Assembly: GCA_002366835.1 (NCBI GenBank)
Contig: DFBZ01000038.1
Coordinates: 23,963-87,962 of the forward strand
Length of the DNA: 64,000 bases
Direction: 5' to 3'
Source: Gammaproteobacteria bacterium UBA3067
GTDB taxonomy: Bacteria > Pseudomonadota > Gammaproteobacteria > Pseudomonadales > UBA3067
In this document: piece by piece, positions 1 to 8,082 of the stretch
Numbering within the stretch: position 1 is the stretch's first letter
Layout of the letters: every line of letters starts with the position of its first letter
Program-made: the position numbers and the translations under genes
Notes under the pieces: model-generated
The model's database searches: none
What the model saw: the letters and a program-made list of their open reading frames with translations, nothing else
Told to the model about the DNA's origin: nothing

Positions 1-1
1 A

Positions 2-370
2 GAAGAAATTGTTACGGCAAGCTTACAGTCCGTCGCTTATCAAACAAAAGATTTGCTCAACGCAATGATTAATGACGGTGCGCAATTATCTACAGCGCTT
101 CGAGTTGATGGCGGCATGGCCAATAACCGCTGGTTTGTGCAGTTTCTTGCTGATGTGCTGGGGCTTGAGGTGGATATTCCCGAGTCGGTAGAAAGCACTG
201 CTTTGGGTGCAGCCTATATGGCAGGCTTGGGAGCAGGGATTTATCAGTCTTTAGAGGAGCTGAAGGAGCTTTCTCAAGGTAAGCAGCGCTATCAGCCGCA
301 AATGGATGAAGCCAAGCGTGAAGCACTTTATACTGGGTGGCTCACAGCCCTGCAGAGAGTGAAATCTTAA
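2..370 (+). CDS. glpK: Glycerol kinase, C-terminal part (5' end outside window)
   Basis: This is the C-terminal ~122 residues of a FGGY-family kinase that phosphorylates glycerol to sn-glycerol-3-phosphate with ATP in the cytoplasm. The frame is open from base 2, and the peptide beginning EEIVTASLQSVAYQTKDLL matches the region of GlpK before the second actin-like ATP-binding lobe. It is followed by LRVDGGMANN (the phosphate/adenosine-binding segment) and STALGAAYMAGLGAG, both hallmark FGGY C-terminal motifs. The ending, GWLTALQRVKS, is at the usual place for GlpK. The N-terminal substrate domain lies upstream of the window, so intactness cannot be judged. A downstream CDF transporter starts 42 bases later on the same strand but is not obviously related. 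Confidence 0.93.
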   Translation, partial: EEIVTASLQSVAYQTKDLLNAMINDGAQLSTALRVDGGMANNRWFVQFLADVLGLEVDIPESVESTALGAAYMAGLGAGIYQSLEELKELSQGKQRYQPQMDEAKREALYTGWLTALQRVKS

Positions 371-412
371 TCGGCAGTTCGTTCTACATCGAAGGAAAGC
401 AGCTCTCCTAGC

Positions 413-1345
413 ATGCATCATACTGATCAACAGAAACATGCAGACCATCGTGGGCACCATCATTCGTCGCACCTTCCTGATAGCATTGCGGACATTAAAC
501 TGGCTTTTTTTCTAAACCTCTCCTTCACAGTGGTAGAGCTCATTGGTGGAATTCTAACCAATAGCACGGCAATTATTGCTGATGCCATTCACGACATGGG
601 AGACTCCATTGCCTTGGGGCAAGCATGGTATTTTGAGTCCTTAACGAAAAACCCCGGTAGCAGGCGTTATACTTACGGCTATCGTCGTTTTACCTTGCTA
701 GGCGCTTTGATCAGTATCGTAATACTGCTGTTAAGCTCGGTTTTCGTATTAACGGAAGCAGTTCCTAGGTTGATAACACCCGAGCCAGCCAATGCACAGG
801 GAATGCTGCTGCTCGCTATTTTGGGTGTGGCGGTAAACGGCTTTGCTGTTTTGAGACTGTCGGCAAATAAAGGCGTTAACGCACAGGTTGTGACGCTCCA
901 CCTGTTAGAAGACGCACTGGGTTGGGTTGCTGTTTTAGTCGTCGCGATTGTTCTACTCTTTAAGGATATTCCAATACTCGACCCCATTCTGGCTATTCTT
1001 ATCACTCTTTATATCCTTTATGGCGTCATTAAAAACTTAAAGAAAACAGTCGACCTGTTGTTGCAGGCAACACCTGAAGAGCTTGATATTGAGAGACTAA
1101 AAACAGAGCTTCAAGAACTGAGTCTCGTTAAGCGCGAGCATCATACCCATGTGTGGTCTCTGGATGGTGAACACCATGTGCTCACGGCACATTTGCTTAC
1201 CGAACGCCCGCTGAGCGCATTGGAATATAAAGATGTAAAACAAGCAGCCGGTGAAATAGTGGCTCGATACGGCTTTTTTCATTCCACCATTGAATTAGAA
1301 TGGCCAGAAGAAGCCTGTCGTATTGGCGCTAATCACTGTCACTAG
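413..1345 (+). CDS. Cation diffusion facilitator (CDF) divalent metal exporter, CzcD/ZitB-like
   Basis: A 310-residue inner-membrane protein that probably exports Zn2+ (or Co/Cd) by proton antiport. The N-terminus is His-rich (HHTDQQKHADHRGHHHSSH), typical of CzcD/ZitB metal-capture tails. Six membrane segments follow between about residues 30 and 205. The paired metal-site motifs are visible: ADAIHDMGDS in TM2 and HLLEDALGW in TM5 (the HxxxD pattern). A cytoplasmic C-terminal domain (about 215-310) has the CDF dimerisation fold and extra His residues (EHHTHVW, EHHVL), ending NHCH. Length is normal for the family. No metal-sensing regulator is adjacent. Metal specificity cannot be fixed from sequence alone. 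Confidence 0.92.
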   Translation: MHHTDQQKHADHRGHHHSSHLPDSIADIKLAFFLNLSFTVVELIGGILTNSTAIIADAIHDMGDSIALGQAWYFESLTKNPGSRRYTYGYRRFTLLGALISIVILLLSSVFVLTEAVPRLITPEPANAQGMLLLAILGVAVNGFAVLRLSANKGVNAQVVTLHLLEDALGWVAVLVVAIVLLFKDIPILDPILAILITLYILYGVIKNLKKTVDLLLQATPEELDIERLKTELQELSLVKREHHTHVWSLDGEHHVLTAHLLTERPLSALEYKDVKQAAGEIVARYGFFHSTIELEWPEEACRIGANHCH

Positions 1346-1384
1346 GTTTTTATTCAAGATTTTTTGCGTGGAGTCTATCCAACA

Positions 1385-1975
1385 GTGCCGTTGCATATAG
1401 AATATTCAATGATTGCTGGAAAGGGAGTACAGCTAGAACCCTTATCGCTAGCCCATGCAGGAGGGCTGTACGCCATAGGGCAGGAAGCGGATGATTGGCG
1501 TTACTTACCACGGCCATGCTTTACAAGCTTGGAAGATACAGAGGAGTGGATCGAAGAAGCTTGTTTGCTTTCCGAGAAGCACCTGCACTATAGCTATGCC
1601 ATTATCGACTCGGAAAATGATGAGGTAATGGGCTCTACGCGCTACCTGAATATTGTGCCCCAGGATTATGTTCTCGAAATTGGTTACACCTTTTTAGGAA
1701 AGGCTTATCAGCGTACTTGGGTCAATACGCTTACCAAATACTTAATGCTGGAAAATGCATTTGAGAGGCTCTGTGCCAACCGCGTTGAATTGCGTACCGA
1801 TCAGCGCAATATCCGTTCCCAGCGTGCTATTGAACGGATTGGTGCCATTAAAGAGGGCGTGCTAAGGAAGCATCGTATCGTGCAACAAGCGTATGTCCGT
1901 GATACGGTGGTATACAGTATTTTAGCTGACGAGTGGCCCTTGATACAGGCAGGTCTCTCTAAAAAAATACCGTGA
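1385..1975 (+). CDS. GNAT-family N-acetyltransferase, RimJ/RimL-like
   Basis: An acetyltransferase of the Acetyltransf_3 type, using acetyl-CoA to acetylate an amino group; the substrate is unknown. The body runs from VQLEPLSLAHAGGLY through a central VLEIGYTFLGKAYQRTWVN segment (acetyl-CoA pyrophosphate-binding region) to NRVELRTDQRNIRSQRAIERIGAIKEGVLRKH, the typical RimJ/RimL C-terminal signature. The start is uncertain. The frame is open from a TTG at 1364; GTG 1385 has GGAG 11 bases upstream; TTG 1391 and ATG 1409 are also possible, and the ATG would begin MIAGKGVQLEPL, close to the usual family N-terminus. GTG 1385 is chosen only because of the GGAG. It follows the CDF gene by about 40 bases. 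Confidence 0.83.
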   Translation: MPLHIEYSMIAGKGVQLEPLSLAHAGGLYAIGQEADDWRYLPRPCFTSLEDTEEWIEEACLLSEKHLHYSYAIIDSENDEVMGSTRYLNIVPQDYVLEIGYTFLGKAYQRTWVNTLTKYLMLENAFERLCANRVELRTDQRNIRSQRAIERIGAIKEGVLRKHRIVQQAYVRDTVVYSILADEWPLIQAGLSKKIP

Positions 1976-2022
1976 ATTCAAAATGATACATTTCACTAAC
2001 TATTAATTACTTGAAGTTTTTC

Positions 2023-2829
2023 ATGAGCAAAAAGAAACGAGAAATACCCCAGTTCAATAGCCCGATTATTGAAACCCACTGCCATCTCGATTACCTCAAA
2101 CAAGAGCCCTTGGACGTGCTCCTTGAGCGCTGTGAATCACTGGGAATTGAGCGCATCATCACGATTGCAGTATCCCCAGATAACCAAAAAACAGTACGCG
2201 ACCTCACAGAGCAGCACCCCATGATTTACGGTACGCAGGGGGTTCATCCTCATGATGCCGAAAAGTATACCCGTGATACCGAGGATGAAATTAAAGAATG
2301 CTTGAGCCTCGAAAAAATTCGGGCAGTGGGGGAGATCGGTCTCGATTACTATTACGAACACGCACCCAAAAAGGTGCAGCGCGAGGTATTAGAAAGGCAA
2401 CTACAAATTGCCGTCGATGCAGAGAAACCGGTAGTGATTCATAGCCGGGATGCTGACGAAGATATGCAGGCGATACTGACTAACTTCTCATCCACGCTAC
2501 AAAAGCGGGGTGTTATTCATAGCTTTACGGCAGGGATTGATCTGGCAAATTATTGCCTCGACGAGGGGTTTTGTTTAGGTTTTAATGGAATATGCACGTT
2601 TAATAAAGCAGAAAATGTGCGGCAGGTGATTAGTCATGCGCCAATTGGGCAAATATTGCTCGAAACGGACGCGCCTTATTTAACCCCAGTACCTTATCGG
2701 GGAGAGGAAAACGCGCCTTATTACCTGCCCTTTGTTGCTGAGAAGATTGCTGAGGTTAAAGGTATATCAATCGAAACTGTTTTGGAAAGTACCTATCAAA
2801 ATAGCGTAAAAACATTTTTTGCTGCATGA
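2023..2829 (+). CDS. TatD-family metal-dependent hydrolase / DNase
   Basis: A 268-residue TIM-barrel phosphohydrolase of the TatD family (cytoplasmic 3'-5' DNase/RNase activity is known for some members). Metal ligands are visible: the THCHLDYL motif (His19, His21) at the N-terminus, GEIGLDYYYE carrying the Glu ligand, VIHSRDAD, HSFTAG and LLETDAPYLTP with the final Asp. The ATG at 2023 gives MSKKKREIPQF; a TTG 12 bases upstream is in frame, but the ATG is the simpler choice. Length matches the family. E. coli has several paralogues (TatD, YcfH, YjjV), and this one cannot be assigned to a particular subgroup with certainty. Confidence 0.92.
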   Translation: MSKKKREIPQFNSPIIETHCHLDYLKQEPLDVLLERCESLGIERIITIAVSPDNQKTVRDLTEQHPMIYGTQGVHPHDAEKYTRDTEDEIKECLSLEKIRAVGEIGLDYYYEHAPKKVQREVLERQLQIAVDAEKPVVIHSRDADEDMQAILTNFSSTLQKRGVIHSFTAGIDLANYCLDEGFCLGFNGICTFNKAENVRQVISHAPIGQILLETDAPYLTPVPYRGEENAPYYLPFVAEKIAEVKGISIETVLESTYQNSVKTFFAA

Positions 2830-2941
2830 TAAAAACGCCTCTAAAATCAGAAAGCCAGCATACTTAAAAAGGTTTTGTCGGTGGGTGAAATAATCACTGC
2901 ACAAATGCTTCGGAAATAATTACCTCTAAGGGGTCATACTC

Positions 2942-3817
2942 ATGGAAACCATGTTGCCCTATCACGCAAGCCAAGCTTTGGACTCGTTATTGCCAGCCGA
3001 TATCGAATTCGATAATAATAACGACCTGGCAAAAGCAGCGCTTTTATTTGCTTTAGAGAACGGACAAGAGTTTTTGCTGGAAGAGCAGCTTGAACTAATA
3101 GATGAACTCTCGAAGGAAGCGTCTATTTACGTAGATCTCAATGCAAGCACAACAGAAATTGCCAACAGTCTTTGCTACTTTTTTAAAGACGTAAAAGGTT
3201 TTCAAGGTAATTCTGAAAACTACTATGATCCTGAAAATAGTTTCTTAAATAAGGTATTGGAAAATCGTCGAGGAATCCCAATTAGCATGGCGGTGCTATA
3301 TATCAGCGTAGCGAGCAGGCTGGGTTTTAGTGATGTTGTTGGTATCGGCTTTCCAGGACATTTTCTGATCAGGTTCGGCGAGGATGACAACGTAAGCGGT
3401 GAAGGGGTTTATGTCGATCCCTATTATCATAAGCTGATCAATGACAGTGAATGTGAAGAGAGACTTAAATCCTTGTTTGGTTCACATGCGCGCATGCATC
3501 GCTCTTATCTAGGTACGGTGAGCAATCGAGAGTTCGTGGCCAGAATGGCGCGGAATCTTGTTGAGATATATCAGGAAAAACACCTTTATGAATTAGCACT
3601 GATATGCTGTACAAGAGCCATTAATACGGAGCCTGGTCTGGCTGAAGATCACTATGTTCGTGCAAATCTTTATGAAAAGCTGGATTGTTATGGCGCTGCG
3701 GTGCAGGAATTTTCCCGCTTTATTTATTTGTCACCGAAAGATGACCGTATCGGCGATATAAAAGTACGAATAAGAAGGCTAAGAGAGGCCTCTAATAAGC
3801 CAAAATACGTACACTGA
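2942..3817 (+). CDS. sirB1: SirB1-family transglutaminase-like/TPR protein
   Basis: A 291-residue protein of the SirB1/YchA type: an N-terminal transglutaminase-like fold with the characteristic stretch LENRRGIPISMAVLYISVASRLG, then VVGIGFPGHFLIRF (the conserved His follows the Gly-Phe-Pro), and a C-terminal tetratricopeptide-like helical region (about 205-285, ending in KDDRIGDIKVRIRRLR). The usual transglutaminase Cys is not obvious, as in most of this family, whose function is unknown. The start ATG is preceded by AAGGGG at a good distance. It lies between a TatD hydrolase and an SpmA/B-like protein, all on the plus strand, with gaps over 60 bases, so co-transcription is uncertain. Confidence 0.85.
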   Translation: METMLPYHASQALDSLLPADIEFDNNNDLAKAALLFALENGQEFLLEEQLELIDELSKEASIYVDLNASTTEIANSLCYFFKDVKGFQGNSENYYDPENSFLNKVLENRRGIPISMAVLYISVASRLGFSDVVGIGFPGHFLIRFGEDDNVSGEGVYVDPYYHKLINDSECEERLKSLFGSHARMHRSYLGTVSNREFVARMARNLVEIYQEKHLYELALICCTRAINTEPGLAEDHYVRANLYEKLDCYGAAVQEFSRFIYLSPKDDRIGDIKVRIRRLREASNKPKYVH

Positions 3818-3882
3818 TAAACACATATTTCCTCCGTCATTTTTAAGTTCTAACAATTGATTTCGTTTTAAAGGATTCCGTA

Positions 3883-5112
3883 TTGTTATCCCGCTTGTGG
3901 TTTTCTTTTTTCTTTCTTTCTTTTGTGGCTTGTTTTTATCAGTGGTGGGGGCTGGATAACCCAGAAGTTTATTCTGTCGTGGTAAAGGCCAGCTTCGACA
4001 TGGCGAAGTTGGCCGTGGAAATTGCCATTGGGCTGATTGGTGTTATGTGTCTCTGGCTGGGTATTTTTAAAGTGGCTGAGGCTGCTGGTTTAATTGATGT
4101 GCTGGCAAAATTATTATCCCCGCTTTTTGAACGTCTTATGCCTGAAATACCGAAAGGGCACCCAGCCATTGGGTCTGTCACCATGAATCTATCTGCTAAT
4201 CTCCTTGGGCTGGATAACGCAGCGACCCCCATGGGCCTAAAAGCCATGCAGGATATGCAGGAATTAAATAGCGAAAAATCCGTTGCCAGCAATCCGCAAA
4301 TACTTTTTCTCGTTTTAAACACCTCTTCCGTCACACTGTTACCCATTACCATTTTTTTATATCGCGCTCAAATGGGTGCGGTTGAGCCCACTTCAGTATT
4401 TTTGCCCATCATACTGGCTACTTCTACATCAACGTTGGTGGGCCTGCTTGCAGTGGCATGGATTCAAAAACTAAAATTATTTAACTGGGTGGTATTAAGT
4501 TATTTTTTTGGTTTTGCATTACTTATTTCTAGCTTGCTATACGCGGTACAGACTCAGCCGGCAGCTGAGATGAATACTTTTTCAAACTTGCTTGGTAATT
4601 TGGCACTGCTCACAGTAATTGTTGGCATCTTGGGTATCGGTATATTAAAAAATGTTCCGGTCTATGAGGTGTTTATTGATGGTGCCAAAGAAGGCGTTTC
4701 GGTTTGCGTTAAAATTGTGCCCTACCTTGTCGCTATGCTGGTAGGTATTGGTATGTTGAGAGCGAGCGGGGTGCTCGATTTAGGTGTCGAAGGACTTACC
4801 TTGTTTTTTACAAGTGTAGGGATGAATACGGACTTTGTTTCAGCATTGCCTACAGCCCTTATGAAACCGTTTAGCGGTAGTGGCTCAAGGGCAATGATGA
4901 TTGAAACGATGAATAATTATGGTGTTGATTCTTTCCCTGCCAAAATCGCCGCGATAGTGCAGGGGAGCACCGAGACCACTTTCTACGTTCTTGCTGTATA
5001 TTTTGGCAGTGTTGGAATTCAGCAAGTGCGACATGCAATTTTTTGCGGTTTGTTAGCGGATTTTGCAGGTATTATTGCGGCAATATTACTGGGTTATTGG
5101 TTCTTTAATTAA
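3883..5112 (+). CDS. Fused SpmA/SpmB-like nucleoside-recognition (Gate) membrane protein
   Basis: A 409-residue polytopic inner-membrane protein with two Gate/nucleoside-recognition domains in tandem. The first half resembles SpmA (segment NLLGLDNAATPMGLKAMQDM), and the second half resembles SpmB (KPFSGSGSRAMMIETM and QGSTETTFYVLAVYFG). In spore formers these are two separate spore-maturation proteins; the fused form is common in Gram-negative bacteria and its substrate is unknown. The start is a TTG with AAGGA seven bases upstream; no better ATG exists near it. It is convergent with the histidine kinase gene, the stops being only about 24 bases apart. Confidence 0.88.
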   Translation: MLSRLWFSFFFLSFVACFYQWWGLDNPEVYSVVVKASFDMAKLAVEIAIGLIGVMCLWLGIFKVAEAAGLIDVLAKLLSPLFERLMPEIPKGHPAIGSVTMNLSANLLGLDNAATPMGLKAMQDMQELNSEKSVASNPQILFLVLNTSSVTLLPITIFLYRAQMGAVEPTSVFLPIILATSTSTLVGLLAVAWIQKLKLFNWVVLSYFFGFALLISSLLYAVQTQPAAEMNTFSNLLGNLALLTVIVGILGIGILKNVPVYEVFIDGAKEGVSVCVKIVPYLVAMLVGIGMLRASGVLDLGVEGLTLFFTSVGMNTDFVSALPTALMKPFSGSGSRAMMIETMNNYGVDSFPAKIAAIVQGSTETTFYVLAVYFGSVGIQQVRHAIFCGLLADFAGIIAAILLGYWFFN

Positions 5113-5136
5113 TCAGAGCTGCTAGAGCCTTCTTGA

Positions 5137-7071
5137 TCACTTAAGATACTTATGTAGCATTTCAAGAACGACTGTTTGTTTTATTGGTTTTTCGATACGG
5201 TCATTCATGCCTGCATCAAAACACATTTTTCTTTGTTCTGGCATTGCATTTGCTGTGATGGCAATAATGGGTGTTTTTTCGTTAGTAAGCTCGGCTCTAA
5301 TAGCCTGGGTTGCCTGGTAGCCGTCCAACACTGGCATTTGGCAGTCCATAAAGATAATGTCGAATTTATTCTCGGAGCACTTTTCTACGGCAAGTTGTCC
5401 GTTTTCTACTATCTCTACAGTTATCCCGTGTTTTTCGAGTAGAGTTCGGGTGATGATTTGATTAACAGCGTTATCTTCAACGATTAATGCTTTAGCGCTC
5501 CAGCGAGGAGTGTCGTCACTTTTGTTTGCTTGTGATTGAGGCAAGACATGTGCTTCTCGTGCCTGCATAGGTATGGCTATCGTAAAGATTGAACCCGAAT
5601 TGACCTGGCTTTCAACGCTAATGCTACCTCCTAATAACTCAGTAAGTTGTTGGCTGATGGCGAGGCCCAAGCCGGTTCCTCCATAGCTTCTTACCGTTGA
5701 GTTATCTGCCTGCTCAAAGGAATTAAATATATGTTCGAGGTGATTTACGTCTATACCAATCCCCGTGTCCTCAACCTTTATGACAATTAAGGACCTACCA
5801 TCTGTTTGAACCGTCTGGCTGGCACTACATCGTACATACCCTTTATGTGTAAACTTTATGGCGTTACCAATAAGATTCACTAAGATTTGTCGTAGTCGTA
5901 TAGGGTCCGTTTCAATTTCAATTTTATCAAAGCCTGGCTGATAAATAAGTTCGAATTCAATGTCTTTTCTCTTGGGGTTCCCCCTAAAACCGTCGACACA
6001 TTCGTTGATAAGATTGACAGGATTTATAAACGTTTTTTCAATGACAAACTTACCTTTCTCCATACGGGAGAAATCGAGGATATCATCAATAATGGTGAGA
6101 AGATCGGTGCTGGAAGATTTGGCGATGTCAATATAACGTTTTTGCTTATCTTCTAGCTTGGTATGCTCAAGAATTTCGAGCATACCAAATACGCCATTCA
6201 TGGGAGTACGGAGCTCGTGGCTCATCATCGCAAGAAAGTTGCCTTTTGAAATGTTAGCAACTTCAGCATTGCGCTTGGATGACACAAGGGCCCTCGTGAA
6301 TTCCTCTTGTTGCTGTTTGTTTTGTTCAAGTGTCTGCGCCATGCTGTTTATGTTTTTCTGAAGGTCCCCAAGTGCGTCGTTAGAATCAATGCTAGATCTT
6401 ACGCCGAGGTCACCTTTTTCAATTCGCGCTAATATCTCTGCCGTTCGTCGTATGGGATTAATGACACTGCGAGCGGCGAAAGCCGAAACGAGAGCGGCAA
6501 TTATAATGACCCCAAGGGTAATTGCGATGCTGAGAAGAATTCTTTTTCTTTCGATTTCATAAGAATTTTTCAAGCTAATACCAAGCTCTAGATATCCCTG
6601 TTTTTCTTCATGCTCCGCACCACCAGAAAGAGATAGTTTATCAAGGGACTCTTCCTGCGGTAGAGTGGTGTCTGATTGAAATGATTGATGGAAGGTAAGA
6701 TAGGGGGTGCTTTCAAAAATAGAGGGGGTTTTATGATACGAAGCGGACTTGTTCCCTTGAATATCTTTGTAAGCAATTATTTCATTTTTATTATCGTAGA
6801 TAGCAGCGTACAAAATATCATCTTGTCCAATCGCAGTTTTGAGCGTGTGATTAAGTGATTTGGTATCGCCAGTGTAAAATCCAAATTCACTTTTATTGAC
6901 GAGATTGTTGGCCAATAGTTGACCTTTAACCGATATGGCTGCGCGTTGATCGTTTATATGGGAGTATATAAGGAAGCTCGACAATACAATTGTCGTTGCT
7001 ACCGCAGGTATAATGCCAAGTAAATATGCTCGTGTGCCGATATTGAGATGAGCCCGCTTTTTATTTTTCAT
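5137..7071 (-). CDS. Membrane hybrid sensor histidine kinase (HAMP-HisKA-HATPase-REC)
   Basis: A 644-residue hybrid kinase. Membrane segments lie at about 14-34 and 178-199, enclosing a ~140-residue periplasmic sensor region with no domain I recognise. Then comes a HAMP linker (about 200-255), HisKA with MSHELRTPMNG (phospho-acceptor His285), HATPase with the N box NLIGNAIKFTHKG, G1 DTGIGI and G2 GGTGLGLAI, and a C-terminal receiver (about 527-640) with DNAVNQ and phospho-acceptor Asp576 in MDCQMPVLDGY. No HPt domain follows, so a separate phosphotransfer protein is expected. Its start overlaps the end of the upstream binding-protein gene by 11 bases, which indicates translational coupling. 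The context suggests it reads the state of the periplasmic binding protein. Confidence 0.93.
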   Translation of the reverse strand: MKNKKRAHLNIGTRAYLLGIIPAVATTIVLSSFLIYSHINDQRAAISVKGQLLANNLVNKSEFGFYTGDTKSLNHTLKTAIGQDDILYAAIYDNKNEIIAYKDIQGNKSASYHKTPSIFESTPYLTFHQSFQSDTTLPQEESLDKLSLSGGAEHEEKQGYLELGISLKNSYEIERKRILLSIAITLGVIIIAALVSAFAARSVINPIRRTAEILARIEKGDLGVRSSIDSNDALGDLQKNINSMAQTLEQNKQQQEEFTRALVSSKRNAEVANISKGNFLAMMSHELRTPMNGVFGMLEILEHTKLEDKQKRYIDIAKSSSTDLLTIIDDILDFSRMEKGKFVIEKTFINPVNLINECVDGFRGNPKRKDIEFELIYQPGFDKIEIETDPIRLRQILVNLIGNAIKFTHKGYVRCSASQTVQTDGRSLIVIKVEDTGIGIDVNHLEHIFNSFEQADNSTVRSYGGTGLGLAISQQLTELLGGSISVESQVNSGSIFTIAIPMQAREAHVLPQSQANKSDDTPRWSAKALIVEDNAVNQIITRTLLEKHGITVEIVENGQLAVEKCSENKFDIIFMDCQMPVLDGYQATQAIRAELTNEKTPIIAITANAMPEQRKMCFDAGMNDRIEKPIKQTVVLEMLHKYLK

Positions 7072-8074
7072 GCTTTTCTAACCAATCCATTCCTAATGCC
7101 CTGTTTATTACCCTGTCTGGTGGGATATTTATATTCATAGATTTCGCGACATTTTTATTTATGACGAAATTAAACAGATTCAGGTTTTGTGGGCTTGGTG
7201 CTATTCCTGTATCTCTGAAATATAATATGACCTTTTTCGATACGCGCAGCATTTCTTTGTCTGGGAAATAGATTGATGCAAGGCTGCCACCTGAAACGGC
7301 CTCATTATTTGGGCCTATTACACTGATATTGTTTCTATATCCCTTTAAAAGAATATGTTTAAGGCTCCTGGCGTTAAATATTAACGGATCAGCATGGGAG
7401 AGTATAAAAGTGGGTTTAAATACACCTGACTCGAATAGCTTGTTCAAAGAAGATCGGTTTTCAAAGACGTGTACATTTGCTTCAATGTTGTTTGCGCGTG
7501 CAGATTCTATAATAGTGTTCTTATGATGCTGGGATTGCTCACTGATAAGAGTCGTTAAGTGAGTGCTTTGTGGAAGCAGTGTTTTCGCAAGCCGAATTTG
7601 TTTTCCTAAAGGTATCTCTGAAAAAATTGCGGTAACTGAGGGAGTTTCTTCTTTATAGACCTCAAGCACCTTAAAATAGGTATTTTTGGAAATATAGGTG
7701 GCTAGTATGAGGGTATGGGGAAGGTGTGATTTGAGCACTTGATGAAAGGCAACGGCCCCCACGGTAATAATAATCTGCTTATTTTTTTCCAGTGCTAAGA
7801 AGTTATCGGTGCTTGATCTTGTAATGGTAAGATTTGGGTGTTTCTTCAATGCATCCTCAATCAGTATGCCTTTTTTTGTATTTTTAGGTGTGATAATTCG
7901 TATACTTAGCTTGTTTTCGGTGTCTGGGTATCTATTGATGCCGTCCTGAATAGTTTTGGCATTTGTAAGTGATGACGTACTTAATAGTGCGACTAGAAGG
8001 CAAAGCGAGGCCCAGTAGCATTTTTGAAGATAAATGCCGAGATGGGAATACCTTGTCTGGGCCTCTTTATGCAT
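7061..8074 (-). CDS. Periplasmic ABC-type substrate-binding protein (PF04392-like)
   Basis: A 337-residue secreted protein resembling the ABC-transporter substrate-binding family PF04392 (two Rossmann-like lobes). An N-terminal hydrophobic stretch (WASLCLLVALLSTSSLTNA, about residues 20-40) looks like a signal peptide. Family-like segments include IIITVGAVAFHQVL, TPSVTAIFSEIPLGKQIRLAKTLLP and SGGSLASIYFPDKEMLRV. No permease or ATPase lies nearby, so transport is unlikely. The gene sits 8 bases downstream of a TonB-dependent receptor and overlaps a hybrid kinase, so I infer a sensory role: binding a ligand admitted by the receptor and presenting it to the kinase. The ligand is unknown. Confidence 0.8.
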   Translation of the reverse strand: MHKEAQTRYSHLGIYLQKCYWASLCLLVALLSTSSLTNAKTIQDGINRYPDTENKLSIRIITPKNTKKGILIEDALKKHPNLTITRSSTDNFLALEKNKQIIITVGAVAFHQVLKSHLPHTLILATYISKNTYFKVLEVYKEETPSVTAIFSEIPLGKQIRLAKTLLPQSTHLTTLISEQSQHHKNTIIESARANNIEANVHVFENRSSLNKLFESGVFKPTFILSHADPLIFNARSLKHILLKGYRNNISVIGPNNEAVSGGSLASIYFPDKEMLRVSKKVILYFRDTGIAPSPQNLNLFNFVINKNVAKSMNINIPPDRVINRALGMDWLEKHEK

Positions 8075-8082
8075 TGCGGGGA